Part shown: positions 54,347 to 62,841 of the stretch, piece by piece
Layout of the letters: every line of letters starts with the position of its first letter
How positions within the stretch are numbered: position 1 is the stretch's first letter
Origin: Limnohabitans sp. WS1
GTDB lineage: Bacteria > Pseudomonadota > Gammaproteobacteria > Burkholderiales > Burkholderiaceae_C
Reading direction: 5' to 3'
Assembly: GCF_003063265.1 (NCBI RefSeq)
Contig: NZ_NERU01000003.1
Coordinates: forward strand, 1-64,000
Length of the DNA stretch: 64,000 nt
Program-made: the position numbers and the translations under genes
Notes under the pieces: model-generated
Told to the model about the DNA's origin: nothing
Databases searched by the model: none
Seen by the model: only the letters and a program-made list of their open reading frames with translations

Positions 54347-55129
54347 ATGGCTTATGAAATCGATTTGTCCGGCCGCGTGGCCCTGGTCACGGGCGCTTCG
54401 GGTGGTTTGGGGGCGCAATTTGCCAAAACCTTGGCTGCAGCAGGTGCCGGCGTGGTGTTGGCCAGCCGCCGCATGGACAAACTCAAAGACCTGCGGGCCG
54501 AGATCGAAGCCGCTGGCGGCGACGCGCATGTGGTCGAGATGGACGTGACCGACCGCTACAGCATCGCAGCCGCCGTGGCGCATGCCGAAACCGAAATGGG
54601 CAGCATCGACATTTTGGTGAACAACTCGGGCGTGAGCACCACCCAGCGCATCCAGGATGTGACCGAAGAAGACTACGACTTCATCATGAACACCAATGTG
54701 CGCGGCGCGTTTTTTGTGGCGCAAGAGGTGGGCAAGCGCATGCTGGCCCGCGCCAAGGGCGCAGCGCCTGGCAGCTTCACGGGCGGGCGCATCATCAACA
54801 TCGCCTCGATGGCGGGGCTGAAGGTTTTGCCGCAAATTGGTGTGTACTGCATGAGCAAGGCCGCCGTGATTCAGATGACCAAGGCTTTTGCGGTGGAGTG
54901 GGGCAAATTTGGCATCAACGTGAACGCGATTTGCCCGGGCTACATCGACACCGAAATCAACCACCACCACTGGCAGACCGAGCAGGGCCAAAAGCTCATC
55001 AGCATGTTGCCGCGCAAACGCGTGGGCCAGCCGCAAGATTTGGACGCTTTGCTGATGTTGTTGGCCAGCGACCAGAGCCACTTCATCAACGGCGCGGTGG
55101 TGTCGGCCGACGACGGTTTCGCGGTGTGA
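54347..55129 (+). CDS. Short-chain dehydrogenase/reductase
   Basis: This 260-residue NAD(P)-dependent SDR has the cofactor motif VTGASGGLGAQFAKTLAAAG, NNSGVS, a catalytic Ser in INIASMAGLKVLPQIG, and the YxxxK motif as YCMSKAAV. A classical SDR fold with no extra domains. A ribosome-binding site (AAGGAG) lies 8 bp upstream of the ATG. The adjacent thioesterase gene (10 bp downstream) and ETF-QO suggest a role in acyl-CoA or fatty-acid metabolism; the substrate is unknown. Confidence 0.9.
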   Translation: MAYEIDLSGRVALVTGASGGLGAQFAKTLAAAGAGVVLASRRMDKLKDLRAEIEAAGGDAHVVEMDVTDRYSIAAAVAHAETEMGSIDILVNNSGVSTTQRIQDVTEEDYDFIMNTNVRGAFFVAQEVGKRMLARAKGAAPGSFTGGRIINIASMAGLKVLPQIGVYCMSKAAVIQMTKAFAVEWGKFGINVNAICPGYIDTEINHHHWQTEQGQKLISMLPRKRVGQPQDLDALLMLLASDQSHFINGAVVSADDGFAV

Positions 55130-55139
55130 GGGCCAAGCC

Positions 55140-55562
55140 ATGAAGCTGGAGCTGCCTGAGCACAAAAAGCAAGTGTTTGAGTTGGTCATCCCCATCCGAT
55201 GGGGTGACATGGACGCCATGGGCCACGTCAACAACACGGTGTATTTCCGCTACATGGAGACGCTGCGCATCGACTGGTTTGAGGCCATTGGTTGCCAGGT
55301 CAACCCGCAAGGCCAGGGGCCGGTCATCGTGAACGCGTTTTGCAACTTCTACAAACAGTTCGAGTTTCCGGGCGACATCCTGGCCAAGATGTTTGTCAGT
55401 GACCCCGGTCGCACCACGTTTGAAAGCTGGTGCACGCTGGAGCGAACCGATCAGCCTGGCGTGATCTTTGCCGCAGGCGGGGCCACAACGATTTGGGTGG
55501 ATTTTCCGAATCAAAAAGCCGTGACTTTGCCCGACTGGGTGCGGGCTTTGGTCAGCGACTGA
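55140..55562 (+). CDS. Acyl-CoA thioesterase (4HBT/YbgC-like hotdog fold)
   Basis: The 140-residue hotdog-fold protein has IPIRWGDMDAMGHVNNTVYFRYMETLRIDWF, the 4-hydroxybenzoyl-CoA thioesterase active-site helix with the catalytic Asp. It hydrolyses an acyl-CoA thioester. It is 10 bp downstream of the SDR gene and likely in one operon with it. Confidence 0.9.
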   Translation: MKLELPEHKKQVFELVIPIRWGDMDAMGHVNNTVYFRYMETLRIDWFEAIGCQVNPQGQGPVIVNAFCNFYKQFEFPGDILAKMFVSDPGRTTFESWCTLERTDQPGVIFAAGGATTIWVDFPNQKAVTLPDWVRALVSD

Positions 55563-55577
55563 GCGTGGTTGCTGTTT

Positions 55578-55603
55578 TGTGGGAGCGCACCCCCGTGCGC
55601 GAA
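55578..55603. repeat. Solitary half-copy of the TGTAGGAGC-type repeat
   Basis: TGTGGGAGCGCACCCCCGTGCGCGAA resembles the left half of the array units at 15578-16018, including its internal GCGCAC/GTGCGC hairpin. It lies between the convergent thioesterase and hydrolase genes and could act as a bidirectional terminator. Confidence 0.6.
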
Positions 55604-55607
55604 TGCC

Positions 55608-56504
55608 TTAAGCCGCAGCCTGGGTCGCTGAACCCACCGCACGCCATTGGTCGGCATGGTTTTCCAGCCAATCTTTCGACAAGGTGTCGCTGCCCACTTG
55701 CATGGGGTGAAAGTCTTTGCGGGTGTATTCCCAAACGGGTTTGGCCACTCGCCAGACCATGCCGTGACGGCCAAACAAGAACTTGCTGGCCGACCACCAA
55801 GTGGAGGGCTTGAAGAGCGTCTTGTCGTGCCACAGGTTGTTGACCGTCTGGCGAAACACGTCGGTGCTGAATTGCACCGTGACGTACCAAAACCAGCGCA
55901 TGCGCCAAGCGTGGTTGCCGCCCAGGCGTTGGTACAGGTCAAAGGCCACGCATTTGTGCTCGGATTCTTCGGCCGCGTGCCAACGCCACAAGGTTTTCAG
56001 GGGCTCTTGCGCCCCGGCGAACCAGTCGCCGGGCTGGTCCATGCGCTCGAGAGTCAGGTCGCCAAAAATCGAGGTGTAGTGCTCAAAAGCGGCCGTGATG
56101 GCCAATTCGTGCAAATAGCCCTTGTCGCTTTTGCTGAAAAACTCTTCACGGCCTTTTTTCAGACGGCGCTCTGCGCGGGGGCCCCAATGGTTGACCAAGC
56201 CTTGCTTTTCAAGGTGGGCGTTGTAGAGGGCGTGCAGGTGGCGGTGGGTGGCTTCTTGCCCAATAAAACCTTTCGCGACACTTTTCAGGTCAGCGTTTTC
56301 TGGCGTGTCGGGCAAGGCTTTGGCACCGTTCTTGACCGCGTCGATGAAGGATTGTTCGCCCACCGGAAAGCTCATGGACAAGGCGTTGGCATAAGCCGTC
56401 ATGAAGGCGTCGCCACCGTTCCAGTGGCGAGAAAACCCTTGGCTCAGGTCCACGCTCAAGCGACGAACGGTCAATTCAGTGGGGGAGTTTGCGTGTGTGC
56501 TCAT
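55608..56504 (-). CDS. Predicted metal-dependent hydrolase (PF10118-like)
   Basis: The 298-residue protein resembles the bacterial family annotated as predicted metal-dependent hydrolase (PF10118), a helical, ferritin-like or diiron-like fold. Recognisable segments are VRRLSVDLSQGFSRHWNGGDAF, FIGQEATHRHLHALYNAHLEK and LWRWHAAEESEHKCVAFDLYQ. The paired ExxxH and ExxH patterns suggest a metal centre. The function is unknown. It is divergent from a TetR gene (100 bp apart), a frequent setting for members, so it may be under that regulator's control. Confidence 0.82.
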   Translation of the reverse strand: MSTHANSPTELTVRRLSVDLSQGFSRHWNGGDAFMTAYANALSMSFPVGEQSFIDAVKNGAKALPDTPENADLKSVAKGFIGQEATHRHLHALYNAHLEKQGLVNHWGPRAERRLKKGREEFFSKSDKGYLHELAITAAFEHYTSIFGDLTLERMDQPGDWFAGAQEPLKTLWRWHAAEESEHKCVAFDLYQRLGGNHAWRMRWFWYVTVQFSTDVFRQTVNNLWHDKTLFKPSTWWSASKFLFGRHGMVWRVAKPVWEYTRKDFHPMQVGSDTLSKDWLENHADQWRAVGSATQAAA

Positions 56505-56603
56505 GGGAGTGCCTTGCGTGATCGATCAGAATATGAGCATTGTTCAGGTTTTGCAAAGACCTTGCAACTCGCGATCTGCTCACATTTTTTGAAGGGCTTT
56601 TTC

Positions 56604-57287
56604 ATGGCTTCAGCCAAACCCGCCAAAGCGACCCCGTCTGCCAAAGCCCCGTCCAGCCTGCGTCGCCAGCCATCGCAGGCCAGATCGCAGCAAACCATGC
56701 AAACCTTGTTCAAAGCCGCTGCTCAGATTTTGGACAAGGACGGTGAGGGCGGTTTGACCACGAACAAAGTGGCCGCCGCCGCCGGATTTTCGATTGGCAC
56801 GCTGTACCAATACTTCCCCAGCAAAGAGGCCTTGATGCGGGCCATGGCCGCAAGGGGGCAAGATTTGGTGCTGCAAGCGCTTGAGCGCTATTTGAGTGAA
56901 CTGGAAAACCAGCACGATGTGCAGCAAGTTGATGGCCGTGAACTTCTGGGCAAAGCCATCCGCATTTTGATTCGCGGTTTTGCCACCGGGGAGGGCCTCA
57001 GTCAGAGCCTGATTCGGACGTGCTGGACGTTGGAGCAGCCTGAGGAGACCGCCAGCGCCGTCAGGCAGGTGTCGGAGCGCTTGGCCATTTTTTTCGAGCG
57101 CATCCAGCATCCCGCCTTGCATTCACCGAGCTCGGCGCAATGGTTTGTGCTGACCCGTTCGGTGATTGGCACCTTGCGCAGTGCCAGCCTGGAAAAATCA
57201 CCCCTGTTGGGCAGCCCGGCATTTGAGGCTGCTTTGCTGCAAATGGCTTGGGCCGTGCTGGCCCGGGACACCAGCCGATCTGTTTGA
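56604..57287 (+). CDS. TetR/AcrR-family transcriptional regulator
   Basis: About 227 residues. After a basic, Ala/Ser-rich tail the HTH is clear: SQQTMQTLFKAAAQILDKDGEGGLTTNKVAAAAGFSIGTLYQYFPSKEALM. The C-terminal domain is a helical ligand pocket (LIRGFATGEGLSQSLIRTCW..). The long ORF running in from 55647 is antisense to the hydrolase gene; only the part from the ATG at 56604, preceded by GAAGGG, is real. It probably represses itself and the divergent hydrolase gene. Confidence 0.9.
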   Translation: MASAKPAKATPSAKAPSSLRRQPSQARSQQTMQTLFKAAAQILDKDGEGGLTTNKVAAAAGFSIGTLYQYFPSKEALMRAMAARGQDLVLQALERYLSELENQHDVQQVDGRELLGKAIRILIRGFATGEGLSQSLIRTCWTLEQPEETASAVRQVSERLAIFFERIQHPALHSPSSAQWFVLTRSVIGTLRSASLEKSPLLGSPAFEAALLQMAWAVLARDTSRSV

Positions 57288-57311
57288 ACCGGGCCTTGCG
57301 CTGGCCGCGCA

Positions 57312-59135
57312 TCAATCACCTTGCACGATGCCTTCACGTCGGGGGTCGGCCCCACCAAACCACCCTTTGGGGGTGCGTTCAATGGCTTGCAAGCCGCTGG
57401 TCATCTCCATTTCGCGCACCTCGTGGCCACGCGCCTTGAGGGCTTCGATGGTGCTGCGCTCAAAGCGTTGGGCTTCCAGCAAAGTGGGGCCGCCCAGCGA
57501 GCCGAAGTTGGGCAGGTCAATCGCTTGCTGCGCGTTCAGGCCCCAGTGCAGCGTGCCCGTGAGCAGCTTGGCGGTGTAGTGGATGATGGCCGCGCCCCCG
57601 GGGCTGCCGCCGCTCATGAGCAGTTGGCCTGTGGCCTTGTCGAACACCAGGGTGGGCGACATGGACGAGCGAGGGCGTTTGCCGGGCTCGACCCGGTTGG
57701 CGATGGGGCGGCCCTGCGCGTCGGCAGGGACCAGGCTGAAATCGGTCAACTCGTTGTTGAGCAAAAAGCCACCAGGGCGAGTGGGGTCGGTGGTGACCAT
57801 GCGGCGCGAGCCAAAAGCGGCTTCGATGGTGGTGGTCATGGCCACGGCGCGGCCTTGGGCATCGACCACGCTGATGTGGCTGGTGCCGTACTCGGTTTGT
57901 GTGGGCATGGGGGCGAAGCTGGTGGTTTGGCCTCCGGGCTGGCCTGCGGGGGCCGCTTTCATGGCCTGTGCACCGATGAGCTGACTGCGTTTTTGCAGAT
58001 AGTCGGGGGCCAGCATGCTGCGCCAGTCACCAGCGGGTGCGCTCACAAAATCCGGGTCGGCCACGTACTGCGCCCGGTCGGCAAAAGCCAGGCGCGAGGC
58101 TTCGGTGTAGCGGTGCAGCCAGTCGGGCGAGGGCAGGCCGCCTGCCAGCTCGGGGCCTTGGGATTGGGTGTGGCCCAGCATGCCCAAAATTTGGCCGATG
58201 GCGATCTGGCCTGAAGACGGTGGCGGAAAGCCGCAAATGCGGTAAGCCCGCGATGCGGCCGTGTGGTCAAAACACAGGGCCTCGCGCATGCGGGGCTGGT
58301 AGCTGGCCAGGTCTTGCAGGCTCAGGGTGCCGGGGCGCGGCGCTTGCGCCGTGCGTGCCACCATGGCTGCAGCCACAGGCCCTTCGTGCAGGGCGCGGCT
58401 GCCCGCTTGGGCGATACCGCGCAGCACATGGGCGTATTCGGGGTTGCGCAGCACATGTCCCACGGGCCAGGCCTGGCCATCGGCTTGGTAGAAAAAGCGC
58501 AGCGCCAGCGGGTCTGTTTTGAGCAGCGCGTCGGCTTGCAGCAAGGCGTGCAAGCGGGGGCTGACCCGAAAGCCTTGCTCGGCCAGCGTGATGGCCGGCT
58601 GCAGCAGCTGCGCCCAAGGCAGGCGGCCGTGTTGGCGGTGCGCCACCTCCAGCATGCGCACCGCGCCGGGCACGCCCACCGAATGGCCGCTTTGCACGGC
58701 ATCGGCGAACGGGAGCGGCTTGCCTTGGTCCATGAACATGTCTGCGCGGGCACCAGCGGGTGCGGTTTCGCGCCCGTCGTGCGCGGTGACTTTTTGGCCA
58801 TCAAAGTGCAGCAAAAACGCGCCGCCGCCAATGCCGCTCGACTGCGGCTCCACCAAGCCCAGCACCATCTGCACCGCAATGGCCGCATCGAGTGCGGAGC
58901 CGCCTGCGCGAAGGACTTGGTGCCCCGCATCGGTGGCCAGCGGGTTGGCTGCAGCCACCGCTTGGCGCGTGTAGGCCCAGCCGGGTTTGGCCGTGTTGCC
59001 ACTGGCCGCTTCGGGTTGAGCGGGTTGAGCGGGTTGATCGGGCACGCTGTAGCGCAGGGCATTGGCGGGTGGCTGTGTGGTGCAGGCGCTCAACAACGCC
59101 AGCAGGATCAGGCTCAAAGGCAGGTGTGTGTTCAT
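57312..59135 (-). CDS. ggt: Gamma-glutamyltransferase (probable lipoprotein)
   Basis: Ggt cleaves gamma-glutamyl compounds such as glutathione in the periplasm. The 607-residue precursor has a lipoprotein signal (LILLALLSAC, Cys about residue 18). The N-terminal heavy-chain motif GGSALDAAIAVQMVLGLVEPQSSGIGGGAF is present. The autocatalytic Thr starts the small subunit at EYGTSHISVVDAQGRAVAMTTTIEAAFGSRRM. A C-terminal GGSPGG motif follows. The order matches the family; a lipid anchor is unusual but seen in related bacteria. It stands alone on the minus strand. Confidence 0.93.
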   Translation of the reverse strand: MNTHLPLSLILLALLSACTTQPPANALRYSVPDQPAQPAQPEAASGNTAKPGWAYTRQAVAAANPLATDAGHQVLRAGGSALDAAIAVQMVLGLVEPQSSGIGGGAFLLHFDGQKVTAHDGRETAPAGARADMFMDQGKPLPFADAVQSGHSVGVPGAVRMLEVAHRQHGRLPWAQLLQPAITLAEQGFRVSPRLHALLQADALLKTDPLALRFFYQADGQAWPVGHVLRNPEYAHVLRGIAQAGSRALHEGPVAAAMVARTAQAPRPGTLSLQDLASYQPRMREALCFDHTAASRAYRICGFPPPSSGQIAIGQILGMLGHTQSQGPELAGGLPSPDWLHRYTEASRLAFADRAQYVADPDFVSAPAGDWRSMLAPDYLQKRSQLIGAQAMKAAPAGQPGGQTTSFAPMPTQTEYGTSHISVVDAQGRAVAMTTTIEAAFGSRRMVTTDPTRPGGFLLNNELTDFSLVPADAQGRPIANRVEPGKRPRSSMSPTLVFDKATGQLLMSGGSPGGAAIIHYTAKLLTGTLHWGLNAQQAIDLPNFGSLGGPTLLEAQRFERSTIEALKARGHEVREMEMTSGLQAIERTPKGWFGGADPRREGIVQGD

Positions 59136-59220
59136 GGTGTTTCTCTTTTGTGGACGGTTGCATGCATCGGCTCAATCGTGGCCGTGACAGTGGGGCGTGG
59201 GAATGGAGTCCCTGTCCAGT

Positions 59221-60138
59221 TCAAGGTTTCAACAAGGGTTGATTTTGCAATGCCGCCTTCAGTTGCGGCAACAGCCGTTGGGCCTCGTGCTCGCCCGATT
59301 GCCTGGCCATCCGGAAAAAAGCAGGTGTAGGCCGGGTGGCAAAACCCATGTCCGGGTGGATCACAAAATCGGCGTGTTGCAGTTCCGGGTCAATGCGCGC
59401 ACGTCTGCGGGCTTCGCGCTCCAGGCGGGCGGCCGTTGTGCCCTCTGGGGCACTGCCCGGGCGGGCTGTCACGTCGACGGCGATCACAAAGCGGGCCCCG
59501 GCTTGGCGGGCCGCGCGAACGGCCACGGGCAAGGATTCGTCACCGTCTTCGTATTCCACGCCATGAATGCCCACGGGCGAAAAGACGCGGTGGACAGCGC
59601 TGGAGGCGCGCACCGCCACCCCCACATTGCCCGTGTTGAAAAACACCGGTTGTTTGTCGTGCAGGCGAGTGGCCACGGCGATGAAAGGACGTGGCATGTC
59701 TTCGATGTTGCTGTCGTTCAGACCCTTGTTCACGTAGTCCTGCAAGCGCTGCCCGTGAATCCAGCCCCGGTCGGCGAACACGGAAAAATCAAACACCGTG
59801 AGCGGGCCGCCTGTTTGAGACAAGTCATCCAAAGCTTGAGCCGAGTAGCCATGGGCCCAAAAAGACCCCAGCAAAGCACCTACGCTGGAGCCGACCACCA
59901 GGTCCACACGGATGCCCGCGTCTTCGAGCACCCGCATCACGCCGATGTGGGCATAACCGCGAGGGCCGCCGCTGCCGAGCACCAGCGCCACACGCGGCGC
60001 GGGCGTGATGGCGGGCACCGCGCTCAGGGCCACGGGGCTGTTGAGTTGTGCGTGGTTGAACTGGGCGCAGGCCGTGGCGGATACGGCTGCGATGAGCAGG
60101 GTGGCCAGGGTCCAGCGGCGGTGTGGTTCAGTCTTCAT
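59221..60138 (-). CDS. Patatin-like phospholipase family protein
   Basis: The 305-residue protein has an export signal, possibly a lipoprotein one (LLIAAVSATAC). The patatin catalytic pattern begins VALVLGSGGPRGYAHIGVMRVLEDAGI (oxyanion hole) and continues VDLVVGSSVGALLG, the GxSxG nucleophile. The dyad Asp would lie in the ADRGWIHGQ region (in place of DGG), which is less typical. It probably hydrolyses lipids in the envelope. The start overlaps the TetR gene stop by 11 bp, so the two are coupled. Confidence 0.85.
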   Translation of the reverse strand: MKTEPHRRWTLATLLIAAVSATACAQFNHAQLNSPVALSAVPAITPAPRVALVLGSGGPRGYAHIGVMRVLEDAGIRVDLVVGSSVGALLGSFWAHGYSAQALDDLSQTGGPLTVFDFSVFADRGWIHGQRLQDYVNKGLNDSNIEDMPRPFIAVATRLHDKQPVFFNTGNVGVAVRASSAVHRVFSPVGIHGVEYEDGDESLPVAVRAARQAGARFVIAVDVTARPGSAPEGTTAARLEREARRRARIDPELQHADFVIHPDMGFATRPTPAFFRMARQSGEHEAQRLLPQLKAALQNQPLLKP

Positions 60139-60901
60139 GGCTGTCCTGGGGGCTGACTTGGGGTGCAGGGTCTTGGGCGGGGCCGTGCGTCAAGGCGGTA
60201 TGGACCATGCCCATTAAAAATGGCTGTGCCAATGCGGGGACCTCGGGGGAGAGCACCAAGTGGGGTGCAGGGTCTTGGGCGGGGCCGTGCGTCAAGGCGG
60301 TATGGACCATGCCCATTAAAAATGGCTGTGCCAATGCGGGGACCTCGGGGGAGAGCACCAAGTGTTGCATGACGTTGGCTTGCATGATGCTGGCCAGGCC
60401 GTGCAAGCTTGACCAAATGAACAGTGCTTGAAGCTCGGCTTGCGCCAACAGGGCGGGCGTGTCGCTAGTTTCGTTATGCGCTGTGCGCAGTTGCTGGAGC
60501 AGGTGGTGGCGTAACAACCCAAAGGCATGCACAGCATGCCGCACCAACTCTGGGTGGCTGGCGGGTTCTGGCCAAGGTGTGCCAAACATGAGGCGGTATT
60601 CCAGGGGTTTTTGGGCTGCGTACTGCATGTAGGCCTCGCCCATGCCGCGCAGTGCATCGCAGTCATGGTGCTTGGCACCTTGGTCTAGGCAATCTGCGAA
60701 ATCCTCAAAACAACGCTGCATGATGGCGGCCAGCAAGTGGTTTCGACTGGGGTAATGGCGATAGGGCGCTTGGTGCGACACACCCAGTTTTCGCGCCACA
60801 TCGCGCAGGCTCAGGCCTTCCAAGCCTTGCTCGGCAATCACCTCTCTGGCCGCTTGGATGCAGGCTTCTTTCAGGTCCAGTTCGTGAATGGTTTTGACCA
60901 T
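60128..60901 (-). CDS. TetR-family regulator with a duplicated C-terminal segment
   Basis: The 257-residue protein has a clean HTH (KEACIQAAREVIAEQGLEGLSLRDVARKLGVSHQAPYRHYPSRNHLLAAIM). The C-terminal helical domain has a WSSLHGLASIMQAN pattern typical of TetR_C members. Its end contains two identical 34-residue copies beginning HLVLSPEVPALAQPFLMG, from an exact 102-bp tandem duplication (60159-60362), so the native protein is likely 223 residues. It overlaps the patatin gene by 11 bp and is divergent from the membrane-protein gene at 60984, with two matching palindromes in between. It likely represses both directions. Confidence 0.9.
   Translation of the reverse strand: MVKTIHELDLKEACIQAAREVIAEQGLEGLSLRDVARKLGVSHQAPYRHYPSRNHLLAAIMQRCFEDFADCLDQGAKHHDCDALRGMGEAYMQYAAQKPLEYRLMFGTPWPEPASHPELVRHAVHAFGLLRHHLLQQLRTAHNETSDTPALLAQAELQALFIWSSLHGLASIMQANVMQHLVLSPEVPALAQPFLMGMVHTALTHGPAQDPAPHLVLSPEVPALAQPFLMGMVHTALTHGPAQDPAPQVSPQDSHED
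60159..60362. repeat. Exact 102-bp tandem duplication in the TetR gene
   Basis: Positions 60159-60260 and 60261-60362 are identical as far as can be read (beginning TGGGGTGCAGGGTCTTGGGC). The length is a multiple of three, so the frame is preserved and 34 residues are added. Complete identity indicates a recent event or a possible assembly artefact. Confidence 0.97.
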
Positions 60902-60924
60902 ATTGCCTTTGAATGGGGGTGCAT

Positions 60925-60970
60925 GTTGACAGTGTCAACAGTTTAAGCGACACTTGTAGACAGTGTCAAC
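60925..60970. promoter_or_regulatory. Two palindromic operators for the TetR regulator
   Basis: GTTGACAGTGTCAAC (60925-60939) is a near-perfect palindrome, and GTAGACAGTGTCAAC (60956-60970) repeats it 31 bp away. TTGACA-like -35 boxes overlap both sites: the minus strand has TTGACA (within 60964-60969) about 17 bp from TTAAAC. This suggests the regulator blocks both divergent promoters. Confidence 0.75.
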
Positions 60971-60983
60971 TTTTGGGGCCATC

Positions 60984-61781
60984 ATGTCATTATTAGAAGC
61001 AGTGCAGGGCTTGGCCGATTCGGCCTTGGGTTGGGCCGGACTGAGCGCGGCGCAAAAAACCTTGTGCGTTTATGGTTTGCTGATGGCTGTCTTGCTGCTG
61101 CCGACCTACGCGCTGTCGTGGATCGATCTGCGTACCTTGCGCGATGTGGGCATCTGGGCCAAGCCCATGAAATTCATGGCGGGTACGGCGCTGTTTGCCT
61201 TGACCACCGTCTGGTTGACTTTGCTGGTGCCTGGCAAGGTGGGTCAAAGCCAAAGCTTTCAGTGGATCGCGGCATTGATCATCGTCACCTCTTTGTTTGA
61301 GGTGGTCTACATCACTTACCAAGCGGCGCGGGGAGAGGGCTCGCACTACAACACGACTGACCCTGTGCGCGCCATGATGTTTGGCCTGATGGCGCTGGCA
61401 GCGGTGGGCTTGGTGGCATCACAAGCTTGGCTGGCGTGGGTGATCTGGAAGGCGTTGGGGACAGCTGTGCTCACGCCCACCAGTTGGGCTGTGATCTTGG
61501 GCTTGGCCTTGACTTTTGTGCTGTCCACTGTGAGTGGCTTCATGTTGGGTGCTAAACAGCCCCCTGCTGGGGTGGGCTGGCCGGTGGTGGGATGGCACAC
61601 CTGGCAAGACCTGCGGCCTGCGCATTTTTTGGCGGTTCATGCGCAGCAATTCATCCCGCTGGCGGGCCTGTTGGCCGAACGTGTGGCTGGTCAGGCCGCT
61701 GTGCCCGGTGTGATTGCTTTCACGTTCAGTTATCTGGCCGCATGGGTGGCGCTGAGTGTGATGGGCATGTCGTCGGGCTGA
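60984..61781 (+). CDS. Integral membrane protein of unknown function (TetR-controlled)
   Basis: About 265 residues with roughly seven hydrophobic helices, for example VYGLLMAVLLLPTYALSW, FMAGTALFALTTVWLTLLV, FQWIAALIIVTSLFEVVYITY, MMFGLMALAAVGLV, WAVILGLALTFVLSTVSGFML and VIAFTFSYLAAWVALSVMG. A loop contains WHTWQDLRPAHFLAVHAQQFIPLAG, with His residues that could bind haem or metal. I do not recognise the family by name. The ATG at 60984 is preferred; a GTG at 60963 lies inside an operator. Its promoter is shared with the TetR gene. Confidence 0.8.
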   Translation: MSLLEAVQGLADSALGWAGLSAAQKTLCVYGLLMAVLLLPTYALSWIDLRTLRDVGIWAKPMKFMAGTALFALTTVWLTLLVPGKVGQSQSFQWIAALIIVTSLFEVVYITYQAARGEGSHYNTTDPVRAMMFGLMALAAVGLVASQAWLAWVIWKALGTAVLTPTSWAVILGLALTFVLSTVSGFMLGAKQPPAGVGWPVVGWHTWQDLRPAHFLAVHAQQFIPLAGLLAERVAGQAAVPGVIAFTFSYLAAWVALSVMGMSSG

Positions 61782-61833
61782 GCCCCATGGCCAATGGCCA
61801 TTCACCGGCCCATTTGCGGGCCGATGGGTCACA

Positions 61834-62592
61834 TCACTTCGGAGCCAAGCGAATCGCGCCATCCAGACGGATCACTTCGCCGTTGAGCATGTCGTTTTCG
61901 ATGATGTGTTTGGCCAGTTTGGCATAGTCCTGCGGGGTGCCCAAGCGGCTGGGGAAGGGCACGCCGGCGGCCAGGGCGTCTTGCACTTCTTGTGGCATGC
62001 CAAACAGCATGGGGGTGCCGAAGATGCCGGGGGCAATCGTCATGTTGCGTATGCCGTTGCGGGCCAGGTCACGGGCAATGGGCAGTGTCATGCCGACCAC
62101 GCCGCCTTTGGAGGCTGCGTATGCGGCCTGGCCAATCTGGCCATCATAGGCCGCCACGCTGGCGGTGCTGATCAGCACGCCGCGCTCGCCTGTGGCTTCG
62201 GGCTCGTTTTTGCACATGGCTTCAGACGCCAGGCGGATCATGTTGAAGGTGCCGACCAGGTTGACCATGATGGTCTTGGTGTAGACGGCCAGGCTGTGTG
62301 CGCCGTTTTTGCCCACGGTTTTTTCGGCCGGGGCGATGCCTGCGCAATTGATGAGGCCAGAGAGGCGGCCCATGGACACGGCCTGGGCCACCACGGCTTG
62401 GCCGTCGGCCTCATTGCTCACATCGCACTTGACGAAAGCGCCGCCCAGCTCTTTGGCAATCGCTTCGCCTTTTTCAGTCTGCATGTCGGCGATCACCACC
62501 TTGCCGCCGTTGGCCGCCAGCATGCGTGCCGTGCCTTCGCCCAGGCCTGATGCGCCGCCGGTGACGATGAAAACCTTGCCTTGAATGTCCAT
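61834..62592 (-). CDS. SDR-family 3-hydroxyacyl-CoA dehydrogenase-like (HSD17B10 type)
   Basis: The 252-residue SDR resembles 3-hydroxy(-2-methyl)acyl-CoA dehydrogenases of the HSD17B10 group. It has [40 protein letters not shown], the long insert [36 protein letters not shown] with catalytic Ser/Tyr/Lys, and [11 protein letters not shown]. It would oxidise a hydroxyacyl-CoA in beta-oxidation or branched-chain amino acid breakdown. A palindrome resembling LiuR-type operators (62612-62626) lies 20 bp upstream, in line with that role. A good AGGAG site precedes the ATG. Confidence 0.9.
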   Translation of the reverse strand: MDIQGKVFIVTGGASGLGEGTARMLAANGGKVVIADMQTEKGEAIAKELGGAFVKCDVSNEADGQAVVAQAVSMGRLSGLINCAGIAPAEKTVGKNGAHSLAVYTKTIMVNLVGTFNMIRLASEAMCKNEPEATGERGVLISTASVAAYDGQIGQAAYAASKGGVVGMTLPIARDLARNGIRNMTIAPGIFGTPMLFGMPQEVQDALAAGVPFPSRLGTPQDYAKLAKHIIENDMLNGEVIRLDGAIRLAPK

Positions 62593-62611
62593 GTTTCGCT
62601 CCTGAATTTGA

Positions 62612-62626
62612 TTGACGTTACGTCAA
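62612..62626. promoter_or_regulatory. TTGACG-TTA-CGTCAA palindrome, candidate operator
   Basis: A perfect 6-bp inverted repeat (62612-62617 and 62621-62626) is extended by a further CGTCAA at 62627-62632. It lies directly upstream of the SDR gene start. The TTGACGT..ACGTCAA shape resembles MerR-type LiuR sites known from branched-chain amino acid catabolism; this link is from memory. Confidence 0.5.
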
Positions 62627-62841
62627 CGTCAATTATGCCCTTTGGTCACGGGCGAGCGAAGGGCAGCCCGTCATAAAAAGAGGCCTAGCAAATCGGCCAT
62701 CCCTGTGCCCCATCGAGTGCACTTACCGCAAACACGGTAGGTCCGTACCGGTTTGGTCGGATGTGCAAACAGCGCCAGTTTTTCTAGCATGGACAAGGTC
62801 ACGGGTGCATGACCCGGTTGGCATCATGACAGGAGAACCGC

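Noticed and set aside
55647-56603. Upstream extension of the TetR frame
   Set aside because: Antisense to the PF10118-like hydrolase gene; the HTH protein starts cleanly at 56604.
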